64,000 bases of DNA from Asparagopsis taxiformis (GCA_030407315.1 JALQPE010002422.1:186001-250000); one strand, 5' to 3'; counted from the stretch's first letter, positions 53,101 to 63,559 are shown. Notes: generated from the letters alone by a model not told the origin. Made by a program: numbers and translations.

Positions 53101-53182
53101 GGTAGCGACACGTTCGCTCATGCAGCGCGAGCGCATAAGCATCTACGCAGTAGTAGAAGCACCCTTCATACTTGCATTCCAT
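50141..53182 (-). CDS. TNP2/Plavaka-like transposase (CACTA superfamily)
   Basis: 1,013 aa, uninterrupted, from the ATG at 53182. It opens with a C2HC finger-like motif (C3, C8, H22, C26). A Ser/Pro-rich linker follows to about residue 100. The transposase-like core (about 200-690) shows IVGYLPYIVNPS, a long helix, CFPILANYCCDFPEAKELSC with CHRCYIP, HNLHLGISKLIKQ, KTFKFHLLDHLPGDLQRYG and LEHIDAGPYEHSHLLFKQSYR. This order (YLP, LANYxxDFPE, CxxC, helical C-terminal half with HxLDH) matches fungal and algal TNP2/Plavaka transposases. The last 300 residues are less conserved and end acidic. It lies just outside the TIR ending at 49982, so its own element boundaries are unclear. Confidence 0.75.
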   Translation of the reverse strand: MECKYEGCFYYCVDAYALALHERTCRYRFNPSPQHFNNARVPAVTHEPARNGDHDSPQPSSPDPESGRASSSDSPCDAPLPPTSTPSRADLLVQSLAASLTTLEYKAGAGRVSEVITILQDPAFSLEKFNSAVRTVEECRHVTASMVETHFRTEGYKSHIIPDKTGKYSAQLYLRDPVDMLRRQLALANDQNTLFHPSPQTAPDGTAIFSHPLHTEFAKTLHQVTRQRVQLSEDPQVVWAEGTDPTPSSFAGLLQVYSDKSSTSLKSSAIVAYPIHVTLLNFSAPLRRHCIRTGLTIVGYLPYIVNPSSNALFGDEMPTTSSSASRARKIDILHKALEKVFSSLSTAFSSGFPCTDSTATSRQCFPILANYCCDFPEAKELSCTRNSTTTTHPCHRCYIPATQLESTAPHQPRSLDDTRSARQESAQEHTTAPLEALSLLEQHSVLESTALLPTNSPLDPYNIFSFEPLHNLHLGISKLIKQCIVHRLSSPDLTTTTASHSGTPRTFKKVKKSILAGSNSILSAIERDYYITGLHVDFSKGEKGTNLNSLFTEDGIRGMLAAKDYHHVDMVFPFIAAFIDTCCDEVDTAPLTSICTQYSDLVAWVMKRGRIKHWTAAELESLQNSISYFKQSMLSTLGPFHTTGLKTFKFHLLDHLPGDLQRYGALEHIDAGPYEHSHLLFKQSYRKTSRRRSTAMEETIRHMEFSLATPTGHTPSNTLGNARMISPTDGAVLVRDGFTVALHDFASLLPDATLLVADIDGQPDPATLLPLHNSSFPSGTITLFQQLGDTAAQAFLTLARLRATAEGPPIHDMDISVTAVKSAYVMGGYVPDADDFDPHSGMLRPTNVLRHKQQRVFATSSFGPAKRSQYSFVVISGTADDYRTIWVGRVLALVRLQSPNLFQPVELAFVQYMTCFAPKTAVEKSLGCICLKWSTWDPDNGSVDSNDTASHSAGGPWFDLIPASTISGTVHIIRSNFPVKPFTKQMHWSDHRFYLNRFYTNTDYQFTDDNEEE

Positions 53183-53763
53183 GTCGAGTTTTGACGCAAA
53201 AGGGAGGATTGCGAGCTGAACAGGGGAGACTGTGCCGTCCAGATGCGACCAATTTTATTTTTGTGGTGCTTTCGAGACTTGGAATGTAACGTGTTCGTTC
53301 GTAGTTTTGTGGGTAGTAGTTTTGTGCTCACTCCAGCTGACATCCCAACGGTGGAATTTAACCAAGAGTTCAATCATTTCCAACTGTTACATCACATTGC
53401 GTGCTGGCAACGTGTGCATGGAAGGACGAACGACTGCCTGGGACATGAATTTTCAATTAATTCATTTGTAATAATAAACTTTTTTATTTCCGAACTTCGT
53501 GGAATCTGAATGTGGTTTACAGCGGATATGCCACGGATCATGTAAGGAAAGCAAATGGATTCTCATATATATGATTATATGTTTATATTCGTTGTTCTCG
53601 ATCCGGATCTCATTGTTCGGGGATTCAGAGACCATGGCTTGGGCCATACTCAATCTCACTGCCGGCGATGATTTCGAGTATGCACAGCAAGACTTAAGCG
53701 GACGCTGAAAGCTGTCCGGTCGACGCCGCAGGCTCCACTCCGCCCTCATCACCGACTGAGATT
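53183..53763. other. Spacer downstream of the transposase start
   Basis: No gene and no CACTACGG terminus found on either strand, so the right end of the transposase-carrying element is not visible here. Confidence 0.5.
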
Positions 53764-53889
53764 CTTTGACCGCCTTTTCTTTGTTTAGTGTAGAGGATGG
53801 AACGAAGGTACGTGCGCGAATCTTGATCAAGATTCGCGCACGTACCTTCGTTCCATCCTCTACACTAAACAAAGAAAAGGCGGTCAAAG
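53764..53889. repeat. 126-bp perfect palindrome
   Basis: Two 63-bp arms with no spacer, centred at 53826/53827 (TGATCA). The arms read CTTTGACCGCCTTTTCTTTG... and its exact reverse complement. Confidence 0.97.
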
Positions 53890-53939
53890 GGAAGCGTGGA
53901 GTTTGAGTCTGACTATTTCCATTTATGCGATATTTTTCC

Positions 53940-54910
53940 TTGGAAGCATGTTGACTCATGGTGTGCATTGAGCGGAGGATGGAAGAGAGGTACGTGAAGT
54001 TATGAAAGTATGCTGCGAGGGAAGGTTGGTTTAGAGTCTGACTGTTGTGGTTGATTCCGATGTTTTGTAGATGATGCAGGAATGTTGATGACGGAAGGTA
54101 AGTTTCACCGAGCACCAAGACTTGTTTGGCGAAGATATGGACTGCTGACTTTGATTATTCATTGAAAGGTTTTTGGATCATGGTTTGTATTGTGTGTAGG
54201 ATGGATGAGAGGTACATTCGCGAGTTCTCAGGGTATGTAGCAAGGGAAACGTTGCTTTTCAATCTGACTGTTGCGATTGATTCCGATGTTGCGTAGGTGA
54301 TAGAGGAATAGTGATGACAGAAGGTAAGTCACACTGGGCGCCCAGTCCGGTTGTGCGAAGATGCGGAATGCTGACTAATTTTATTGGCTACACGATTACA
54401 TGACTTATGGTTTGTATTGTGTGCAGGATGGAACGGGTAAGGTAAGTGTGCGAGTTTTGAAAGTAAGCAGCGAGGGAAGGTTGGTTTTGAGTCTGACTAT
54501 TTCCGTTGATGCGATATTTTTCATTGGAAGCCTATTGAGTCATGGTGTGTATTGTGTGGAGCGAAGGTAAGTGTGCGAGTTCTGAAAATATGCTGCGAGG
54601 GAAGGTTGGTTTTGAGTCTGACTGTTGTGGTTGATTCCGATTTTGTGTAGGTGATGCAAGAATGCTGATGACGGAAGGTAAGTTTCATTGAGCGCCAGGA
54701 TGTGTTTTGCGAAGATATGGACTGCTGACTTTGATTATTCATTGCAAGGTTTTTGGATCATGGTTTGTATTTTGTGTAAGATGGATGATTCACTCATCCT
54801 CTCGGAGAGGTAAGTAAGGGAGTTTCTAGGATATCTGTCGTGGTAAGCGTTGCTTTTCAATCTGACTGTTGGGGTTGATGTTTTGTATGTGATGCAGGAG
54901 TGGTGAAGCA
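53940..54910 (+). repeat. Diverged repeats carrying splice-like motifs
   Basis: Five or so irregular units share TGCGAGGGAAGGTTGG, TCTGACTGTTG.GGTTGATTCC, TTTTGTAG, GATGCAGGAATG.TGATGACGGA and AGGTAAGT. 5'-splice-like AG|GTAAGT and 3'-splice-like pyrimidine/G-TAG motifs alternate at short distances. The arm of the 126-bp palindrome shares the start of this unit (AGGATGGAACGAAGGTACGTG). Confidence 0.65.
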
Positions 54911-55249
54911 GGAACGGCAGGACTGAAGGAGAGTGAAGAAGGGATGTAGGAAGATGGGGAATGAAGCTGTGAGGTGTTTCTGGTATGTGTATATTTTCGG
55001 GCATACGATAGAAGTGAGAGTGGGTTTCAAGTGGTGTAAGATTTTGCTGACCATGTTCGTGTTTGATGTCTTGATGATTTAATGGGCTGGGGTGGTGTCG
55101 AGGAAAGCGGGGATGGTATTGGGAAGGAGCGGATTTTTTGTAATCAAGGTCGTGAGGGTTCTTGAAGTATGTGGGAATGGTGGTGCATGGCGTTCGGATG
55201 GTAGGGAGAACGCGATAGTGAGGGTGATGGGTGATCGACGATATACTGA

Positions 55250-55370
55250 CAGGTATTTTGTATTCTGGCTGGATACGTATTTCGTATTCTGGCTGGATAC
55301 GTATTTCCTATTCTAACCGGGTATTTATTTCCTATTCTGACCAGATATGTATTTCCTATTCTAGAGAGAC
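55250..55370 (+). repeat. 24-bp tandem repeat, about five copies
   Basis: Unit like GTATTTCGTATTCTGGCTGG + ATAC, degenerating towards the right. Confidence 0.8.
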
Positions 55371-55484
55371 GTATTGTATACCAGCAGTTTCGTAAATGAG
55401 AGAATAAAATACAGTCCGATATGGGCCCTGAATTTACCATCCGCTGTAATTTCTTCCCTCCCGGTTTTCGCTGATATATTGTAT

Positions 55485-55748
55485 ACTGGATGTCGGGTCC
55501 TAGTATTCCGCCATATGTACTAGAGAAAGTGGATGTCGGGCCCTAGGATCCCGCTGTATGTACTAGAGAAAGTGGATGTCGGGCCCTAGTATTCCGCCAT
55601 ATGTACTAGAGAAAGTGGATGTCGGGTCCTAGTATTCCGCCAAACGTACTAGAAAAAGTGGATGTCGGGTCCTAGTATTCCGCCAAACGTACTAGAAAAA
55701 GTGGATGTCGGGCCCTAGTATTCCGCCATATGTACTAGAGAAAGTGGA
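55485..55748 (+). repeat. 43-bp tandem repeat, six copies
   Basis: TGTCGGG(T/C)CCTAGTATTC + CGCCATATGTACTAGAGAAAGTGGA; copies start at 55491, 55534, 55577, 55620, 55663 and 55706 with few changes. Confidence 0.93.
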
Positions 55749-55860
55749 CGTCCGCATCCAAAAATTTTTTATTTTTTTTGGACGCGGACGTTCATTTGTT
55801 CTAGTAAATCTCGGGGCCGACTAGGACCCGTACTAGAGAGACTGGACGTCCGCGTCCACT
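55749..55860. repeat. AT-centred hairpin next to the minisatellite
   Basis: GTGGACGTCCGCATCCAAAAA...TTTTTGGACGCGGACGTTC forms a strong stem, followed by a further GGACGTCCGCGTCC copy. Possibly the boundary of the following retroelement relic. Confidence 0.6.
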
Positions 55861-56200
55861 TCCGAAAAACGCAGACGTTGGCGCCCATTCGGGTACAATA
55901 TGCAGACGTGGCAATTGTCCCGACAAATCTCGCCGAAACGACCGTGGCCCGGTTGGCTGATCGATCGGTAACGCCGATAGAACGAACGCGAGCGATTTTT
56001 TCATCTCAAAATTATCGTGGCCCGCCCGTTGGCATCGTTCCGCAATGCCTCGCGTAGGCGATTTTCCCGCAATCGAGTGCGGTGACCAGTTCCACCACGC
56101 GGGTGAGTTTCGGATCAGCGTGATTCGCACGCCGGACGCGGCCATATCGCTTGCGTATCTCTCGTGCAAGCGGGCATCGCGTCATTGGTCGTCGGGGCAA

Positions 56201-56208
56201 TATTTAAG
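56201..56208 (+). promoter_or_regulatory. TATA-like element upstream of the antisense-type ORF relic
   Basis: TATTTAAG in a GC-rich region, 253 bp upstream of the ATG at 56461. A plausible promoter for the accessory ORF; no experimental support. Confidence 0.35.
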
Positions 56209-56460
56209 CCTTGGCTCAGACGTAACAGCGCTCGTCGCTTCTGTCTCTCTTCATTGCCATCGCTCAGACCGTTGCCTTTCCGCTTCCCTTCGCTCGCCAT
56301 CGCGTTGGCACGCAGCCTTTCCTTTCCGCACCCCCTTTTCCCCCGCCGGGTACTCCTGGTCGCTTCCGTTTTCGACACTCTTTCATTTCGTTTTGCCCGC
56401 GCGGCGTTCGTATTTGTACTCGTTGCACTCATCGCTCGCATAGCGTACAAGATAACCACG

Positions 56461-58666
56461 ATGGTTAATACGCGCAACTCCGACACCAACACTCTGCGGC
56501 CCGCCGGCTCTGCTGGAGGTGGAGCGAGGAACCCTTCGCAGGGCGCTCCCTCCCTCGCCAGGGCCGGTGCTCCGCCAGCGACGGAGGCGTCCGTCGCGCC
56601 CGCCCCGTCTGTTAGGGCGGTTCAAGCCGTCGATCCGCAGGCCGTTGCCTCGTCGTCTTACCCGATGGCGTCCGCTCCGCCTGTCGAGTCTACAAGGACC
56701 GCTGCCCCTCGTGATGATGACGCCGCGGCGACAGCCTCAAGTCCGGAATCGCCTATAGTGCCGGAGGTCGTACCCTCTGGTCGTGGGGTGGTTGCGATGG
56801 CCACGGCCGCACGTTCGCGTCGTGCTGGAGCAGCGACGCACGCGGGGGAGCCTCGCTGTGAGGCCTCGCCTCGGTCTCCTCGCAAGGGCTCACCGACAAC
56901 CGATGTTCCCGTCGGAACTGTTGGTATTCCCATTCGTGACGGAGTCGCGCTCGACTTAGATTCCCTGACCCACGTGTGGGCGGCGTTGCCTCGGGCTACC
57001 TTGACGGACGAGGATGCGACCACGTTGGCTAAAGACCATCTGGATACACGCGCGGTGCTCGAGTACATGCGTACCGCCGAGGATTCGTGGGGGCGGCGAG
57101 CCGGGCGACGCTTCGCCGACGGGCCGGAGGGATCGTTTCGTTATCAAATCCCTGCGTCCATTCGTTGTGACCGCTTGTGGCTACGGGATGTCTACGATGA
57201 AATCTACGTAGACTGCATGGACGCGTATCTGTGGAAGGGAACGCCCGAGGAACCACCGTTAGCATCTTTGAGTTCCGTGTACGTGTGTCCGCGGACAATC
57301 ACCGAAGTGCAACGAGCCCGCTGGAAGACGGCATTGTCGTTAAGCGTCATTTCGAACCGAGTCGTGTCATACGACAACTACGTCGCTCTCCGTTACGCTG
57401 ATGCTGACTAGTATCGCGTGTCGCATGCGTCGACTTCGCTCAACGTTCCGTGCGAGAACCACTTCCCATGGCTGCCAGACGTGGTGACCGCCTATCCGTA
57501 TCCCCGCGGGTCTTCTACGTTGCTACCTCGCGTGGTGCATTATTTCAACGATGCCGTGAAGGACGCACCGGCGGCAGTGAAGGAGCGCTTCCTGACGGCT
57601 GTTGACATCGAAAACGCAGCGATGCTCGCGTGCTCGCTGTTAGTGGAACGTCGTGTGTTCGGGTGCGCGTGCCTGCTGCCGGAGTCCACGGTGAATTTCC
57701 TGTCCGATTACGAACTGCTGCGCGCGATACCGGTGGATGGCTCTGACACATTGATTTCCACCACCAGCATGTTGGCGGAGGCTCGCGGCGCTCTCGCATT
57801 GGGGCCGGAGTATCGCGTCTTGAGTCCGGATTACGCGACCGGTGATAATCAGGAGTTTGTTCAGCTCCGTAGTGAGGGCGCGTACGTGCCGCGGGACGCT
57901 TCTCGAGCCGAGCACCGTCGCGGTAATCGTTCTGGCTACTTCGGTGGCCTTGGTGGTGGCAACCGACCTCGCGGGTCGCGTTCTGGCCGTTGTGGTCCTC
58001 AAGATGAGGCGGCGCGCGCACCAGACCCTCGAGCGGTTATGCCTCGCGAGGCTACGGATGAGGGCGTCGTTTCCCGTGCTGGTCAGCCGGTGGGGGTTGT
58101 TGCCCGAACGTATGCGGCGGTTCGCAAGCTTGGGCGATCGTATCTCCGATGAGGATGCCCGTCGGCTTCTTGGTTAGTAGATGACCGCCCCGCCTCGTGC
58201 GGAGGGGTGGGTTATTCGTTTCCTTGTTTCGTCCGTGGCTCGTGCAGCCGAAGATTTCAGGTCGCAGAAGTTGGAACTGAGTGCCCGCATGGCAACAGAA
58301 CGCGCAATTTCAGAGCGCTTCGCCGCTGCGTCTCGTGGCTACGTGCCAACCGTGGGAAACCGTGAAGAGCCCGTTGGCTACGCGAGTGGCGGTGGCTATG
58401 GACACCGCGTTGGGTATGGTCACACGGCGGCGTACCCGCCCCGCGATCCGGCTTCGGCTCGTCCGTCGTATTCTCGCAGCTACGGTGCTGTGGATCCTTA
58501 CGCGCCCGGTCCCCCGTCGCGTCGCGAGAGGGCGCCTGTGGTCACGCAGACCGTCGACCCTTACGCGCCGGGCTTCGTTCAGCCCAGTCGCAGCCGCAGC
58601 CACGATAGTCGCGGCGAGGGCCCGGGCCCGTACGACCCTGCAGGTAAGCGTTCGCGTCGCTACTAG
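56461..58666 (+). pseudogene. Decayed copy of the retroelement antisense accessory ORF
   Basis: ATG 56461 (MVNTRNSDTNTLRPAG) in a good context. The Ala/Pro/Ser-rich N-terminus is followed by a central region aligning with the element A antisense protein: LPRATLTDEDATTLAKDHLD versus LPRRDFTDRPRSELRRDMLL, and VYVCPRTITEVQRARW / YDNYVALRYADA versus its counterparts. It is interrupted by TAG at 57409, a frame change near 58100-58150, and two adjacent TAGs at 58175-58180. The last section (SSVARAAEDFRSQKLELSAR) matches the coiled-coil entry of element A, and the C-terminus has repeated VDPYAPG motifs. No gag or pol of the same family lies next to it. Confidence 0.7.
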
Positions 58667-59194
58667 GTCGTTCCTAGTGTAGTTCGTAGGCCTCGTAGGC
58701 TGTTAGCATCGAGCGGCTCGTAAATATCGCTTTGTTTTTCTGCGTAACCGCATAGTTCCGTTGAACTTCGTAATTAGTATTAGCAGGTCGTCTGCAGCGG
58801 GGGAGGGGTGAGCGTTAAGCCCCTCCCCACAATTTTTGTTGTGGCGTCTACCCCGTTGGGTGTCCTTGAAGCAAACGCAGCTTCCCTTTTGCGTTTGCGG
58901 CGGCACGTGCCTGTTGGCAGGTTCGTATCATTTTGTAAGTTTTCGGCGAGGCGGCGGCGCGTTGCGGTGGCTTTCACTGCGAGTGGTACGTTAACTTTTG
59001 ATCGTGAAGCCCATTGGCGTGCGTATGTATTAGTAACTAACTCGGAGTTCGTCCTCGTCTTCGGTTCGCGAGTGATTAACCCCGTTGGGTATCGACTATC
59101 GTTCAGCGTGCGGGCTCTTTTCGCGTAAAGCACGGTGATGCTAAACGTGAATTGCTCCGATGAGCAAGACGAACAATTAACCGAACTTCAGTTT
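58667..59194. other. Non-coding stretch between the ORF relic and the inverted LTR
   Basis: About 530 bp. A minus-strand frame 58780-59133 (117 aa, Arg/Thr-rich) has no recognisable similarity to pol. 58798-58830 forms a GGGGGAGGGG/CCCCTCCCC stem. Contents otherwise unassigned. Confidence 0.5.
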
Positions 59195-59879
59195 TGTAGG
59201 AAGTAGAAAATCCGCAGGAGCGGCAAACCACCCGACAGGTGTCCCGAGCCTCGGTAGAGGAGGTGGTAGAGCTGATGAACCTTATATCGTACCCAGCAGG
59301 TAGTCTCGTATGAGAGAAGGTATGGCTACCCGGAGGGGGTTGTGCGATTATAGCGCTCACGCGAGTTGCGTATTAATGGAGCAAGTGACGTAATCCGTCG
59401 AGCTGTTGGCTAACCCTAAGGTTTTCCCGGAGAGGGTTGAACAATAGGTATGCGAACACTGTTCCAGTGGGTCGTAATTCCACTTGAGTTTACGTTACTC
59501 TAGAAACCGAGGCTACTGGCTATTCCAGTGGCGTATTTATACTAAGTCTACTGTAAGCTAGGGTTAGTGGTTAGGAATAAATATCCAGTTATTGGACCAA
59601 CCAGAGCCCAGTTAACGGCACTCGCCTACCCGCGAGGTTATTGCCAGTTAGGCTTACATTGTAATGTACAGCTGATAAGCTTAAGTTAGAAATTTGCCCC
59701 TTGTGGGGTCTTGGCCGGGGCTGATAGGCCCGAGTAGGGTATTTACAGCCTTGCGCTAGTCCCAATTACAGGAAACACGCCCAGTTGGCTGGTGCCTTGT
59801 GATTTGCACATCCCTTAAGTAGGTACCCAATAGGGAAGCGACACGGCTCAGATTGAGAGGACCGCCAGGCGGTATGACA
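59195..59879 (-). repeat. Inverted family-A LTR
   Basis: 685 bp, TGTAGGAAG...GTATGACA. Reverse complement of the element A LTR with many substitutions and small indels, so an older insertion. Neither side has the expected primer site or polypurine tract, suggesting a solo LTR or a heavily deleted element. Confidence 0.85.
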
Positions 59880-62144
59880 GAAACGAAGACCATTTGGTCT
59901 GCCATACTGGAGTGCTGTGCATGCATTTACACTGGACTACCGAATAAGATCAAGGTCGACCAAGGGACTAACTTCATGGACAAGTTCGTTCATATCGCAC
60001 GAGTCGCCGATGTTGCGGTAAACAAGACCGGAGTAGAGGCACACTCCAGCCTTGGAATTGGTGAACGGTACCACCAGCCATTACGAAATACGTTCCGCAA
60101 ACTCAAGCTTGAGAACAACATCTTGGATGACAATTTATTGTTAAAGCTTTCCATACAGACGATGAACAACACCCTTGGCCTGGAAGGAATCGTTCCAACC
60201 GTACTCGTGTTCGGCGAATACCCATCACTTACCATGTTGGGAGAACCACTTAACCCGAAAGCGACTCTTGAGAGCCGTGCCGCCGTGGCGCAAGCCGCTC
60301 GTCGCGAGATGGAGCAGCAAATGGCAAAACTCCGAGTCAACCGTGCGTTACAGCACAAAGTTCATGCATGTTCTGACATAACGTACGAACCCGGACAGAA
60401 AGTCCTCGTATGGCGCGAGAAGATTGTTAATAACCGTATCGGTGAATGGATGGGCCCCTTTCTTGTTGAATCATTCGATACAAGCAAGAAGCTCGTTTAC
60501 GTCAAGGATGAAGAAGATGTTGCGTCCAAACCCTTTGGAGTTGCACAAGTCAAGCCGTACAACGAGCCGGCCGTTGCAACTAAAACGCTATTCACAAAGT
60601 TGCTATGCTCTCTCTCAGATTTCCGCTCTACAGATGAACTCGATGACTTACGTCTAACCGAGATCGTCCATCCGCGTGACGCTCGCCCATCGTTACCTGA
60701 AATGTTGAAGGCCAAAGAGAGAGAAATTCGTGACCTAATGGAGAGGGGAACGTTCGAAGCGATCCTCAAGAAAGATATACCACGATGCAAACGTATTGCC
60801 AGGACGTTTCGTCATGACGATAAAATCAACCGATAACGGCGAAAAAAGGTGGAAAGCACGTTACGTGATAGGCGGTCACTGGGAACGGTTGAAACACCTC
60901 ATGGTCCACACATCGCAGACATTGAGGTCCGCGTCTATCCGAACACTTATCGCAATTGCAGAAATGAATGGTTTCAGGATCTGGACTTGCGACGTGCGCC
61001 AAGCGTACCTTCAGGCTTCCGAACCGCTTGGACGTGAAATTTTCATCCGCGATACCGTGCCGGAATTCGAACTACATCCCGACCAATGCCTAAAATTGGT
61101 GAGGCCCTTATACGGACTATGCGAGTCCGGGGATCTCTGGCATAAAACACTAGACTAACACCATCGCAATTTATTGGCGATGAAGGCGTTGCGCACAGAC
61201 CCCGCAATGTATTACTCGATCGCGAAAGGTTCGCTTCAAGGACTATCTGGTTGTTACGTTGACGACATGATTCGGTGCGGTACCGCAGAATTCTCCAAGT
61301 TTTCCCAAATCACCGCCAAGGAATTCGACATGAAGAGTACCCTCCGTGCACCTTTACTGGTTTCAGAGTTAGTCGCATAAACGGAATTCTGGAGATTAAC
61401 CAACATGAGTACCTCAATGGGATAAGTGTAATGCCAGAAGATGAAACCTACCGGGTCTTTGCATCCTAAGGGATGCAACTGGCGTGGCTTAGCAATAGCA
61501 GGCCTGACGTACTCTACGAAGTGTCTCAACGTACTCAAGTGACTCGTGAGAAATTTGAAGAATATCGCCGTGACGTAATCAAGCGAGTGAACCGAGTCGT
61601 TAAATTTGCTAATAAACACAAGGTATCCATCCTCTTTCCCAAATTGGACGTTAATACGTTTCGTGTTATCGGAATATCGGACGCTTCCTTTGCGAGCAAT
61701 CATGATTGCACCTCCCACTTGGGTTACTTATTTTTCATCTGCGATGCACACGAAAACGTCATACCGATACACTTCAAGTCTTACAAAGCTCGTCTTGTCA
61801 CAAGATCTATCTTTGGGGCCGAGCTGATAGCGTTCAGTGATATGTTTTATGTCGCCTATGCGTTAGCTTCAGATCTTCGAGTAGTTCTCCCTTCGTCAGG
61901 AGTTCCGATCAACCTATTCACAGATTCCAAGTCCCTCTTCGATGTTATCTCTAATGGGACAAGCACATCCGAGAAGAGATTGATGCTTTAAATCGCCTGT
62001 CCGAGAGAAGGCTTCTCCCGGGGAGACATATCCAATATTGGATTTATTCGAACATGTGAAAACCTAGCTGATGGCCTCACTAAGGCTATGAAGCAAACAG
62101 CGATACAAGATTCAATGCGAACGGCCAAGTTACGGCTGCAGCCA
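59880..62144 (+). pseudogene. Ty1/copia pol remnant (integrase end, RT, RNase H)
   Basis: Starts inside the integrase core (IKVDQGTNF, GERYHQPLRNTFRKL). The copia-type reverse transcriptase follows: KARYVIGGH, MVHTSQTLRSASIRTLIAIA, DVRQAYLQASEPLGREIFI, LKLVRPLYGLCESGDLWH, YVDD in GCYVDDMIRCG. RNase H (QLAWLSNSRPDVLYEVS, GISDASFA, RSIFGAELIAF, LFTDSKSLFDVI) runs to NLADGLTKAMKQ near 62100. Frame changes near 60810 and 61330, and stops at 61156, 61467 and 61989, show it is dead. gag and the 5' part of integrase are missing; both edges are cut by gypsy-type LTRs. Confidence 0.85.
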
Positions 62145-63418
62145 TGTAGGACCTTAGCCCTTGTAGATGGATTATACCTCCGAGGAGGATTAGAGGATAG
62201 GGATAAGGCTTCGAACTCACGAGTGAGAGCGCCGATTCCACGAGGTTGACGCCTCGTGCGATCCTAGTAGCCCGAGGGCTGTGTCGGGTGGATCGATCCC
62301 TCGGAGCCCGGACACCTGTCTCCCAACCCGGTAGCGGGTGGTAGAGCGGGGTCCGGGAGGGCTGGATCTAACCTGCCGGAGGGATCTATCGGCCGTGGCC
62401 GTCCTCAACCCACTTAAGGGTTAACTAGGCACTTAGCGCGATGGATCCCCGCGGGGATTGTGGTCGCCTCCACGCGTGGTTTTCACACGACGTATTCCGC
62501 AACTGTGATACCGCTGACGGCTGCGGTCGGGACCGTTTGAAAAGCCTGCGGGCGTTGGCTTCGGTTGACCGGCTGGGGGTGCCAACCGACAACACTCCCA
62601 GCCGGTAGCCTTGTCCCGGTGGGCGGAAGGCCCCTCCCGGTCGCCTAGCGGCGTTAAAAGAAGCGGGAAGGTTCTCCACTACCGCGGAGACGAAATGCCC
62701 TAGGGCAATCCACGTGCACTCCCGCCGGAGGAGGCTCGCGGCGGGCAATTGGGGAAGAGTGCGAGCGATCCCCAATCGGAGATCGAAACGGAGCAGCGGG
62801 TATCCAGTAAAGGAACTGCCGCCGCCGTTTAGTTGTAAGTTAAACGACCACGGTCGAAAGATTTGGAACCGAGACGATCTGCCTTTATTGTAGCTTAGTG
62901 GTCAATCCGTTGACCTTAAATGGTCAACGAGACTGCCGGGACCGGACCAGGACCAATGGTCCCGGTCCGGCGTCCAATGGACCTTGTGGGGTGTTTATGT
63001 GGCCCAGGGGCCTTACAGAGTAAGCTGCTACGTTGCTACGTGTAAACTAATAGAAACGGCTAGCCGTAACATACACGTGCACAACTGTAACGGGAGAATC
63101 CTCCCGCTCGCACACGTGTGTGAATAATCGCGCCTATATCGCTACACGTTGCACGCTCGCCGAAGGGTCCCGCGCAAGCAATGTGGCCCGGTGCCAATGC
63201 AAGGCGGCACGCGCCCATTCGCCCTTGGGCGACAATTGCCTTGCCACGTCACCGCGGCCATTGATTCCCAACGCGGCTCTTCGCGGCTGATTCCCTATCG
63301 AGCACCCACTCACGCTCTCGAGCGTACCGCTTAAGCGACCCTTCCTGGCGCCCATTCCAGACGCCTGGAATTGTCCCTCCCGCGACCGCTCGCAGCGCAA
63401 TATGGGACGAGTCCCACA
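62145..63418 (-). repeat. Inverted family-B LTR (3' LTR of a minus-strand element)
   Basis: 1,274 bp, exactly the length of 14833-16106 and its reverse complement with few changes. Read on the minus strand, a polypurine tract directly precedes its TGTGGG start, so this is a 3' LTR whose element extends to the right beyond the window. Confidence 0.85.
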
Positions 63419-63431
63419 CTCTCCCCTTCTT
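63419..63431 (-). other. Polypurine tract of the right-hand family-B element
   Basis: AAGAAGGGGAGAG on the minus strand, abutting the LTR start. Confidence 0.65.
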
Positions 63432-63559
63432 AAACTGGCGCGCTCCTGCGCGCAGGTATCATGTATCCATCAACTCCCCCACCTTCCTTCTCTTCCTCCT
63501 CACAGCGACTCGTCACTTCCGTTTCCCCTATCCCGATCCAATTCAGCGAGTGGGGAATC

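Noticed and set aside
56164..56460. N-terminal extension of the antisense ORF relic starting at GTG 56164
   Set aside because: It begins with a non-ATG codon, spans the TATA-like element, and the first ATG at 56461 gives a start comparable to the related ORFs.
62880..62940. tRNA-like sequence in the family-B LTR (TAGCTTAGTGG resembling an A box, then a GTTGACC/GGTCAAC stem)
   Set aside because: No B box or T-arm follows at a proper distance, the loop size is wrong, and no acceptor stem pairs.
14833..63418. The inverted 1,274-bp repeats as terminal inverted repeats of one giant DNA transposon or DIRS-like element
   Set aside because: The left copy is followed by a primer-binding-like site and gag; the right copy is preceded, on its own strand, by a polypurine tract. 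Both behave as LTRs of two separate elements.
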